A DNA stretch of 6,994 bases from the NCBI GenBank assembly GCA_017616925.1, contig JAFZXG010000087.1:1-6994 (forward strand). Reading direction: 5' to 3'. Numbering within the stretch: position 1 is the stretch's first letter; each line of letters starts with the position of its first letter. The notes under the pieces were generated by a model that saw only the letters and a program-made list of their open reading frames with translations, ran no database searches and was not told the origin of the DNA. A program made the position numbers and the translations under genes. Shown in pieces: positions 1 through 5,705 of this stretch. Source of the DNA: Clostridia bacterium. GTDB taxonomy: Bacteria; Bacillota; Clostridia; Christensenellales; Borkfalkiaceae.

Positions 1-352
1 ACGCCCCGTCCCCGTTTTTGAAGGCTTTGGGATTCGTCTGATCGCAGGTCGCCCAGTTATCGATAAACGGCAAAAACGCGTTTATTTTCGCGATAGCCTT
101 GTTAAAATCCTTTTCTTCGGAGATTATAAATCTGTGTAAATTGTTTTCTTCGAAATACTCGTGCGGAAGATCGGCAAGAAAACCGTCGATATTAGGATCT
201 TTCGCTAACTCTTTGGCAAATTTACGAAGTAAAGGCGTTCTGACGCCGATTATTTTATTCCTGTCTATCGTCGGTATCAATTTCGCCTGAAAGTCGCCGA
301 ACTTCTCTTCGCCGCTTTTTAATAGCCGCTTTTTTATTTCTTCTTTATTCAT
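1..352 (-). CDS. DNA alkylation repair protein, AlkD-like (N-terminal part, runs off left edge)
   Basis: The first 117 codons of a gene whose 3' end lies outside the window. The translation starts MNKEEIKKRLLKSGEEKFGD and continues with FQAKLIPTI (residues 21-29), GVRTPLLRKFAKELA (36-50), LPHEYFEENNLH (62-73) and FLPFIDNWATCD (93-104). These are the conserved blocks of the AlkD-like DNA alkylation repair family (HEAT-repeat DNA glycosylases that remove alkylated bases). The spacing of W100 and D104 matches Trp109/Asp113, which I recall as DNA-binding and catalytic residues of Bacillus cereus AlkD. That equivalence is by eye. Family members are about 230 residues, so roughly half is seen. The ATG at 352 is supported by the family-typical N-terminus. 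No clear Shine-Dalgarno precedes it, and the promoter at 365-393 would leave only a very short leader. Its separate promoter suggests it is transcribed independently of the operon to its right. Confidence 0.85.
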   Translation of the reverse strand, partial: MNKEEIKKRLLKSGEEKFGDFQAKLIPTIDRNKIIGVRTPLLRKFAKELAKDPNIDGFLADLPHEYFEENNLHRFIISEEKDFNKAIAKINAFLPFIDNWATCDQTNPKAFKNGDGA

Positions 353-364
353 ATCTGCTTTTAT

Positions 365-393
365 ATTGTATTATAAAACTCCGAATATGTCAA
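365..393 (-). promoter_or_regulatory. Sigma-A type promoter for the AlkD-like gene
   Basis: On the minus strand there is a perfect -35 box TTGACA (393-388), a 17-bp spacer (387-371) and a -10 box TACAAT (370-365), one base from the TATAAT consensus. The expected start of transcription is near 358, only about six bases before the ATG at 352, so the mRNA would be nearly leaderless. A second TATAAT-like string occurs inside the spacer but sits only 12 bp from the -35 box, too close to pair with it. Confidence 0.75.
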
Positions 394-417
394 ACGACTC
401 GCTTTTGCGAGTCGTTT
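392..417. repeat. Perfect 11-bp inverted repeat with TTTT loop (terminator or operator)
   Basis: The arms AAACGACTCGC (392-402) and GCGAGTCGTTT (407-417) are exact reverse complements around a 4-base loop. Read on the minus strand, the hairpin begins at the stop codon (417-419) of the XRE fragment and its last two bases overlap the -35 box of the AlkD-like gene. Its position suits a terminator closing the upstream transcript, but the T-run after the stem is only three bases, inside the stem itself. On the plus strand a slightly longer T-rich stretch follows (TTTTATACTTCTTTTC), though no gene on that strand needs it. The overlap with the -35 box also permits an operator role. Confidence 0.6.
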
Positions 418-533
418 TATACTTCTTTTCTGCCTAACAAGTGATCTACGAAAACGCCGAAATAATCTGCAATTTTTATCAGCGTATCCATATCGTGTTC
501 TCTGCTACCCGACTCACAAAACCAACGGTCCGG
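417..533 (-). pseudogene. C-terminal remnant of an XRE-family HTH transcriptional regulator
   Basis: Thirty-eight open codons end in TAA at 417-419. The second half reads SGSREHDMDTLIKIADYFGV and then FVDHLLGRKEV, the typical end of a Cro/C1-type (XRE, HTH_3) domain: recognition-helix tail, the D-DTLIKIADYF helix and the V-DHLLGR ending. The usual VSRWESGSRE motif appears here as DRWFCESGSRE, as if two residues were inserted, and an in-frame TAA (534-536) lies just upstream. No start codon, first helix or second helix can be found in any minus-strand frame further upstream. I read this as the degraded tail of a regulator rather than a working gene. A short unannotated peptide cannot be excluded. 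Confidence 0.65.
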
Positions 534-536
534 TTA

Positions 537-666
537 CAACCACGCTGTCGAATCCGCTTTCTGTCCTTGCTTTCAAAAAAACGGTCGATTTACGTCGTAA
601 TAATAACGGCCGCCGTGACGTATGCTTTCCGAAACCCGTAGCGGAAATTAAACCCTATATAAAAAA
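537..666. other. Intergenic remainder, no gene recognised
   Basis: Together with the remnant, repeat and promoter to its left this completes the 314-bp gap between the AlkD-like gene and the opine dehydrogenase. Neither strand gives a protein I recognise, and the minus-strand frames are broken by stops. It may include eroded N-terminal sequence of the XRE regulator, but no motif survives. A weak stem followed by a T-run on the minus strand is described separately. I see no tRNA or riboswitch-like structure. Confidence 0.5.
575..622 (-). terminator. Possible weak terminator after the operon
   Basis: Reading the minus strand 45 bases beyond the stop of the opine dehydrogenase gene, TACGTC (622-617) can pair with GACGTA (596-591). 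It encloses a small ACGG-CGG-CCGT hairpin (616-606). A run of seven T follows at 581-575, but nine bases separate the stem from the T-run, which is poor for an intrinsic terminator. It is listed because it is the only such structure near the end of the operon. Confidence 0.25.
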
Positions 667-1743
667 TTACAGGATGTTCAGCAATTCTTCCATCGAATAG
701 CCGGAAAGTCCTAACGTGTCGAGAGTACGCGCTTTTTCGGCCTTATAATCTCTGCCCATTATCGACGAGACTATCCTCAACATTGCACGGACGTTCGGTA
801 TCTCCAAACCTAATCTGTCCGCAAGGTCTACCCACAATACCAGACCGAAACCCGCGTCTTCGTTATAATAACGGTAATCGAGTTGCGTCTGCGCCTTTAT
901 TCCCTTAAATCCCGGTGCGGTGGCGTATCCAGTAAAATAGTTCTCTTCAGTCATATATCCCTGACGTATGCTTATATGAGGATCGTTTTCTATGGTAAGC
1001 CCCAACGCCTTGCCGATCGAAATACGCTCTTCGTCTATCGCTTTTAACAATCTTCCTACGCCCTGCGTAACGCCTTCTTCGTAAAAGAAAAAGTCGTTCG
1101 GTCCTTCTATACGTGCGGCGTTTAACGTGGTTATACAAGGGTGCAGCATGGGATTTGCGTTTTGCAGGCAAGTCTGGAAAATGTTCTTCGCTTTTTCCAC
1201 GCACGGATGCACACGTTTTAATTTGTCGTACACTTCTCCGTTCTTTCCGCTCGGCAAGGTCGCAAGCAGAACTCCCCCGCCGAGTCTGTTGTATACCGCT
1301 ATCTTTCCGTCCGCGACGATCCTTACGGCGTAAGGTAACGTTGACGTGTCCGAAACCACTATCGAATAATCGTCTACTTTAAGACCAAGCGCGTTCTTAA
1401 AGAGTATCGCTCCCATACACGAACTCGGACAGACTACGAATATCTGACCTTTTTCGGCGTACGGCGCGCAAACCTTTCCGAAAGGTTCGGTACTGTAAGC
1501 AGGTCCTACAGCAAAAACGAGTTCCGCGTCTTTTAAGCAAAGTTTTACGTCGTGTCCCGCGTATTTTACGGGCTGGAAACCTTCCATTTGCCCTTCGCTG
1601 TAAATACCGCCCGCCGCGGTTATCGCCTTTACCTGTTTGTCAAACTGCGGGAAATCGTACATATATACGTCGTGTCCCGCTCTCGACCACTCGAACGCCA
1701 TCGCCAAGGCGCCGTTTCCGGATCCTAAAATTGCTACTTTCAT
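667..1743 (-). CDS. NAD/NADP octopine/nopaline (opine) dehydrogenase family protein
   Basis: A complete 358-residue cytoplasmic oxidoreductase. Opine dehydrogenases reductively join an alpha-keto acid to the amino group of an amino acid, or run in reverse. An N-terminal Rossmann domain opens with the dinucleotide loop GSGNGA (residues 7-12). Acidic D30 at the end of the second strand favours NAD(H). The C-terminal Octopine_DH domain (about 185-335) has NPMLHP with H201 and RYYNED with R291 and D296. These align, one position lower, with His202/Arg292/Asp297 as I remember them for Arthrobacter N-(1-carboxyethyl)-norvaline dehydrogenase, so the active site looks intact. The start has a strong site, AGGAGAAG (1756-1749), 23 bp after the alanine dehydrogenase-like gene, so it is the last gene of the operon. 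Length is slightly short of the roughly 360-400 of the family but nothing appears missing. The amino-acid and keto-acid substrates cannot be told from sequence. Confidence 0.88.
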   Translation of the reverse strand: MKVAILGSGNGALAMAFEWSRAGHDVYMYDFPQFDKQVKAITAAGGIYSEGQMEGFQPVKYAGHDVKLCLKDAELVFAVGPAYSTEPFGKVCAPYAEKGQIFVVCPSSCMGAILFKNALGLKVDDYSIVVSDTSTLPYAVRIVADGKIAVYNRLGGGVLLATLPSGKNGEVYDKLKRVHPCVEKAKNIFQTCLQNANPMLHPCITTLNAARIEGPNDFFFYEEGVTQGVGRLLKAIDEERISIGKALGLTIENDPHISIRQGYMTEENYFTGYATAPGFKGIKAQTQLDYRYYNEDAGFGLVLWVDLADRLGLEIPNVRAMLRIVSSIMGRDYKAEKARTLDTLGLSGYSMEELLNIL

Positions 1744-1766
1744 AAATTCTTCTCCTTTTTTTGTTT

Positions 1767-2933
1767 TTATTTTTTATAGAAGTTATCCGATCTCGTTACC
1801 GTTGCCGGCGGCGCGAAATCGAGTTTTTCGTTCTTTATTCCCAAAATATCTTCCGGTCTTATCCAAGGTCTTGACTGTATCGCGCTCGTTTCTTCGTGAG
1901 TTAAGTACCCTTTATACGCCGTCAAACTTCTTCTGTAATATCCGTTTTTAACACAGGTCTTTTCGATACCATTATTTAGTATGCTTAAAATAAACGGCAA
2001 CATTTCCGCCGCGTAGGCAACGGACGTGGAATTCGCCGCCGCGCTCGGAATATTCGAAACGCAATAATGCACTACGCCGTTTACTACGTATCTGGGATTG
2101 TCGTGATGCGTTTCGTGGCTGGATTCGATAGCGCCGGGATCGTCGTTTGAAATATCTACCAGAACCGATCCCTTTTCCATGGTTTTAAGCATCTCTTTAT
2201 CAATAAGAAAATCCGTCCTTTCCTTCGGCCATAAAACACAATTCAGCACCATATCGGTTTTCGGTAAGATCTCTTTGATATTTTCCTTCGTGCAATACAT
2301 CGTGCTTATCGTATTCTTATATTCAAACTGCAACTGCCTTAAAACACCCATATTTATGTCCATAACCGTACAGTTAGCGCCGAGTGCGTGCAGAACGGAC
2401 AACGCCGCGCGCCCCACTCCGCCGCCGCCGAGAATCAAAACGTTCATACGCGGCGCACCCGCAAAACCGCCGACGAACTTCCCTTTGCCGCCGTTTATCG
2501 AAAGCATGGATTCAAGTCCGAACAGCGCGCCGAGTTTTCCCGCCGCCTCGTTGTTCGGAGAACCGAAACGGTGTGAATCTTCCGCGGTAAACGCTATACA
2601 CTTGCTTTTTAATAGCGCCGAAACTTCTTCGGGATGTCCCGCGGGGTGAATACAACCTAAAAGTATTTGATTTTCTCTGATAAGCGGAAACTCTATCGGA
2701 GCGTACTCTTTTACTTTCGCAAGCATATCGCAACCGGCGTACATTTCTTCCATCGTGTCTATTATTTTAGCGCCCGCTTTTTCGTACTGTTCGTCGGGAA
2801 ATCCCGCTCCGAGTCCGCAGTCGTGTTGCGCCCAGACTTCGTGCCCGTTCGCGACTATCGTCCTTACTTCGTTCGGCGTACAAATTACCCTGTATTCACA
2901 CTCTTTTACGTCTTTTAATATTCCTAAAATCAT
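1767..2933 (-). CDS. Alanine dehydrogenase / PNT-superfamily amino-acid dehydrogenase
   Basis: A complete 388-residue protein resembling alanine dehydrogenase, which interconverts L-alanine with pyruvate and ammonia using NAD(H). The N-terminal catalytic domain has R15 (ECEYRV), K75 (LAKVKEY) and H96 (GCIHPAG), matching Arg15, Lys75 and His96 of Mycobacterium tuberculosis Ald. D264 (VDISND) matches its Asp270. The NAD domain carries LGGGGVG (168-174) and D192 after the next strand, typical of NAD specificity. The segment around residues 118-131 (EDSHRFGSPNNEAAG) is shorter than in classical Ald, and about 20 extra residues end the protein (368-388). The substrate may therefore not be alanine: the superfamily also includes N5-(carboxyethyl)ornithine synthase and saccharopine dehydrogenase. 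A good site, GGGAGAAG (2947-2940), supports the ATG at 2933. It lies 49 bp after the inactive glycosidase gene and 23 bp before the opine dehydrogenase gene, which suggests a joint role with the latter. Confidence 0.85.
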   Translation of the reverse strand: MILGILKDVKECEYRVICTPNEVRTIVANGHEVWAQHDCGLGAGFPDEQYEKAGAKIIDTMEEMYAGCDMLAKVKEYAPIEFPLIRENQILLGCIHPAGHPEEVSALLKSKCIAFTAEDSHRFGSPNNEAAGKLGALFGLESMLSINGGKGKFVGGFAGAPRMNVLILGGGGVGRAALSVLHALGANCTVMDINMGVLRQLQFEYKNTISTMYCTKENIKEILPKTDMVLNCVLWPKERTDFLIDKEMLKTMEKGSVLVDISNDDPGAIESSHETHHDNPRYVVNGVVHYCVSNIPSAAANSTSVAYAAEMLPFILSILNNGIEKTCVKNGYYRRSLTAYKGYLTHEETSAIQSRPWIRPEDILGIKNEKLDFAPPATVTRSDNFYKK

Positions 2934-2948
2934 AGTTATCTTCTCCCG

Positions 2949-2976
2949 TTTATAATATCAATTCGTTTTTTGTAAA
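2949..2976 (-). promoter_or_regulatory. Possible weak internal promoter before the dehydrogenase pair
   Basis: In the largest intergenic gap within the operon that is fully visible (49 bp) the minus strand has TTTACA (2976-2971), a 16-bp spacer and TATAAA (2954-2949). Both boxes depart from consensus at one or two positions, and AT-rich gaps produce such matches by chance. If real, it would let the two dehydrogenases be made without the glycosidases. Confidence 0.3.
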
Positions 2977-2982
2977 GTTCGT

Positions 2983-4329
2983 TTATGTGAATTCGTACAG
3001 TCTTACTTCATGCGGCGTTATCGTGAATTTAAGAACGCCGCTCGCTTTTCTTGGCATAAATAAGCCCTTGACTTCTTCTGCCGACAGATGCGCAGTATCG
3101 ACCTTTTTTATAACCGTAACCGTTACGGTGTTCTTATTTACTCCGACCGTCTTTATCTCAACGTTCTTTTCGCCATCCGAACGGTTGACTATCATTAAGC
3201 CCGATCTTTCGGCGCAAGACGCCGAAAGCACGCGGACGTCTTTATCGTCCGAGATCGATTCGGTCTGAAACCCTAACTTATAAAGCGCGTTGAACGCCTT
3301 CATTACGTAATATCCGTAACTTGCGACCGAAGTGGCGTTTGCCCTTATCCCGAAAAGCCCGTAAGGCGCCCCTATATTGCAATTATCGTAAGTCGCCTTG
3401 TCAGCCGCGCTGTTTTGCCACGCGATAAGGTTTGCGCCGATGACCGACGCGCTCTTTATTTCGCTCGGATCGGCGATACCGGAATTCCACGAACCGCATA
3501 TATTTTCGCACTCCGTTAGCCCCGCACCGTCCAAAGATCCGCGTACGTACTGTGCGGTTTCCGCGTTTATGTCGGGATCCTGCGAAACCGAATTCCAGGT
3601 AAAAAAGTCCAGCGGAGACTTCGTTTTTTCCGCCGTTATATATTTAAGAAAATCGCGGAAAAATTCGGTTTGATAACAGTCGTTATCATTTAGATCGAAA
3701 CCGCTCGCGCCGTATCCGCCGAACAAAAGCGAAGGAAATCTGTTTTTAAGATGACCTGCGACGACACGGTAAAATTCAAAATAATCTTCCTTCGTACCTT
3801 TCCAACAGGCGTTATCTTCCGCTTTACGCGCATTATCGGGACCGTCCCAGATCTCCCAGTACCTTATATCCGAGTCATATCCGCCGTTCCAACCCGAATT
3901 ATAATGAAGGATTATCCGTTCGCATATCCTTGCGAATTTTCCGTAATCTTTCGGGGGATAAATATTATAGGCTTTTAACCTGTGATCCGGTTCTTTGCAT
4001 ACGCCGAGTCTGTATATAGGTTTTACGCCGCGCGAAACGCACTCTTTCACCAACCAGTCGGTAAAAGTGAAATCGTAATTATTCCCGTCGAATTCGTCGG
4101 CGTCGGGATCTCTGAAAATATTGCAGACGTCCACGAAGAGCATGGCGCCGAAATTTCCGCCGATACCGTTAAATCTGCTGTACGGCATACCCAACTCCGA
4201 AACGTGCCTATAAGAGTTGCCGTTCCACTTTATCTCGGTCCTTACGGACGTGGAAAGCACGCCCACCACCGAGTGAACGGGCTTTATTCTGCCCGCGATC
4301 CTGTCGTTGTTCACGCTGACTATACACAT
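2983..4329 (-). CDS. GH39-like glycosidase paralogue lacking catalytic residues (predicted pseudoenzyme)
   Basis: A complete 448-residue protein, homologous over its full length to the product of 4320-5705: same N-terminus, FTFTDWL (88-94), YWEIW (157-161), LDFFTW (240-245), a KAFNALYKLG helix (344-353) and a C-terminal beta-sandwich (about 360-448). It has no signal peptide, so it should be cytoplasmic. The active site is dismantled. Where the paralogue has N160-E161-P162 (acid/base Glu) this protein has D162-G163-P164; nucleophile E293 is S280; H259 and Y261 of WHSY are N246 and V248; H52 of RFH is N54. The reading frame is intact and the scaffold residues are kept, so it is not a decaying pseudogene. 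It starts inside the end of the previous gene (10-base overlap), with GGGGAG (4344-4339) as ribosome site, implying coupled synthesis and perhaps a hetero-oligomer. It could be a binding, allosteric or structural subunit; an enzyme with a different mechanism is possible. Confidence 0.85.
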   Translation of the reverse strand: MCIVSVNNDRIAGRIKPVHSVVGVLSTSVRTEIKWNGNSYRHVSELGMPYSRFNGIGGNFGAMLFVDVCNIFRDPDADEFDGNNYDFTFTDWLVKECVSRGVKPIYRLGVCKEPDHRLKAYNIYPPKDYGKFARICERIILHYNSGWNGGYDSDIRYWEIWDGPDNARKAEDNACWKGTKEDYFEFYRVVAGHLKNRFPSLLFGGYGASGFDLNDNDCYQTEFFRDFLKYITAEKTKSPLDFFTWNSVSQDPDINAETAQYVRGSLDGAGLTECENICGSWNSGIADPSEIKSASVIGANLIAWQNSAADKATYDNCNIGAPYGLFGIRANATSVASYGYYVMKAFNALYKLGFQTESISDDKDVRVLSASCAERSGLMIVNRSDGEKNVEIKTVGVNKNTVTVTVIKKVDTAHLSAEEVKGLFMPRKASGVLKFTITPHEVRLYEFT

Positions 4330-5705
4330 AACTTTCCGCTCCCCACGTCCCCGTTTTCAAACGCAAAATAATATACCGCGCGTGCCGGAAGTTTAATGGT
4401 AACGCCGTCGGAATACTCTACGGGCGATCCTTCAAACGAATGATCCTCGTCGATACGCTTTACTCTCGCTGCAGTTACCGCGCGATCTTTGATCACGACG
4501 GTGATTTCCTTATCTTCGTCGGTTCGGTTCGCCGCCATAAGACCTATTTCCCCGTCCTTTCCCGCGGCGCCGATATACACGTTTTCGTCGTCGCAATCTG
4601 ATCGCAATTCGTTTTCAAGAAGATATAGTTCGTTAAAGGCTTTAAAAACGTAATAAGCCTTCAACGGTTTGCATGTAAAGGGATGAAACAGTCCGTTATA
4701 ACTCGACGATATACCGAGCGCGTAATAAATAGCCATGTCAAGCATACTTTTCTGAAACGAAAGCATATTCGCCGCAATGTTCGAGCAGTCGGTTAACAGT
4801 CCACGGTTCGCCGTACCGGGATTCCACTCGGAGTTTACGTTTTCGCAATCTGGGTACCCGTACCGTACGAGTTGATTCTTGATATATTCGGACATAACCG
4901 CGTTTTGCTTGGGATCGGACGCGTAAGAGTGCCACGAGAAAAAATCCAAAGGCACCCGCTTTCCGTCTTTCGTCAGATATTTCAGGAAATTATGGAAAAA
5001 ATTAAAAAGTTTACTCGGCGCGTGATCGACGTTCTGATCTATCGATACTCCGATTCGTACGACTTCGTAAAGCCCGATACTCGAATAACCGCCGACCTTA
5101 ATATACGGAAACCGCTTTTTAAGATGCGTCGCCGCGGTTTCGTAAAGTCTGAAATACTCTTCGTCGGAACCGTTCCACATCTGTTCGTCGCCGCTTTTCG
5201 GAAGATCGCCGCGCACTTCGGGCTCGTTCCAAATCTCCCAGTAAATAATATTACGTTCAAAGCCGTTCGCCCAGCCTTCGTTGTAATGCGCGATCACGTG
5301 TTCGCAGATCCTTGCCCATTTGCCGAAATCCGCTGGAGGATCGGTGCGGTAATGCTTTAAAAAATTATCGTTTTCGATAGTTATTCCCAAGCGGTAAAAT
5401 ATCTTAACGCCGTACTCTGCGCAACGGTTTATAAGCCAGTCTGTAAAAGTAAAATCGTAATTTGCGGGATCGTTTTCGTCCGCGTTGAAATCTCTGAAAA
5501 TATTAGGGATATCGACGTAAACGCAGCCGCCGAATCTTCCGCCCATATCGTGAAAACGGCAATACGGTATACCTGCGTCCTTATAGTATTTCATATAATC
5601 CTTTTCGATCTCTTCGGCGCAACTTCTCCACGGAACGTTGCAGACGGCGTGCATAGGTCTGATCTTTCCCGTTATAACGTTTGCGTCGACGGTAATATTC
5701 GTCAT
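4320..5705 (-). CDS. GH39-like clan GH-A glycoside hydrolase, catalytically complete
   Basis: A complete 461-residue predicted retaining glycosidase. The (beta/alpha)8 barrel covers about residues 1-360: RFHDMGG (50-56), FTFTDWL (85-91), KIFYRLG (101-107), YWEIWNEPE (155-163) with acid/base E161 after the clan GH-A asparagine N160, LDFFSWHSY (253-261) with H259 and Y261, and NSEWNPG (291-297) with nucleophile E293. A beta-sandwich follows (about 370-450), as in GH39 beta-xylosidases. E161 is close to the acid/base Glu160 I recall for Thermoanaerobacterium XynB. GH39 includes beta-xylosidase and alpha-L-iduronidase; the exact substrate is not readable, and a related clan GH-A family is possible. 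No signal peptide or membrane segment, so it acts inside the cell on imported sugars. The ATG overlaps the stop of the YitT gene (ATGA, 5705-5702) and follows GGGGGA (5717-5712). The 3' end overlaps its inactive paralogue by 10 bases. Confidence 0.85.
   Translation of the reverse strand: MTNITVDANVITGKIRPMHAVCNVPWRSCAEEIEKDYMKYYKDAGIPYCRFHDMGGRFGGCVYVDIPNIFRDFNADENDPANYDFTFTDWLINRCAEYGVKIFYRLGITIENDNFLKHYRTDPPADFGKWARICEHVIAHYNEGWANGFERNIIYWEIWNEPEVRGDLPKSGDEQMWNGSDEEYFRLYETAATHLKKRFPYIKVGGYSSIGLYEVVRIGVSIDQNVDHAPSKLFNFFHNFLKYLTKDGKRVPLDFFSWHSYASDPKQNAVMSEYIKNQLVRYGYPDCENVNSEWNPGTANRGLLTDCSNIAANMLSFQKSMLDMAIYYALGISSSYNGLFHPFTCKPLKAYYVFKAFNELYLLENELRSDCDDENVYIGAAGKDGEIGLMAANRTDEDKEITVVIKDRAVTAARVKRIDEDHSFEGSPVEYSDGVTIKLPARAVYYFAFENGDVGSGKLCV

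Noticed and set aside
510..570. Possible degraded tRNA, prompted by a TTCGA-like string
   Set aside because: No acceptor, D or anticodon stem can be folded around it on either strand.
441..641. Plus-strand open frame of 66 codons in the intergenic gap
   Set aside because: Its translation resembles no family, it lacks a ribosome site, and it lies antisense to the better supported XRE remnant.
1751..1776. T-rich stretch between the two dehydrogenase genes read as a terminator
   Set aside because: The T-run is on the plus strand; in the direction of transcription it is A-rich, has no stem, and forms the spacer before a strong AGGAGAAG site.
2179..2649. Plus-strand open frame of 156 codons opposite the alanine dehydrogenase-like gene
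   Set aside because: Proline- and serine-rich low-complexity product typical of an antisense shadow; the minus-strand protein there has conserved catalytic and NAD-binding motifs.
2983..4329. Treating the inactive glycosidase as a pseudogene
   Set aside because: The frame is full-length, ribosome-site equipped and overlaps its neighbour; scaffold motifs and the beta-sandwich are kept, so selective loss of catalysis fits better than decay.
4872..5360. Plus-strand open frame of 162 codons opposite the active glycosidase
   Set aside because: No recognisable motif or ribosome site; it is fully explained as a shadow of the conserved GH39-like gene.
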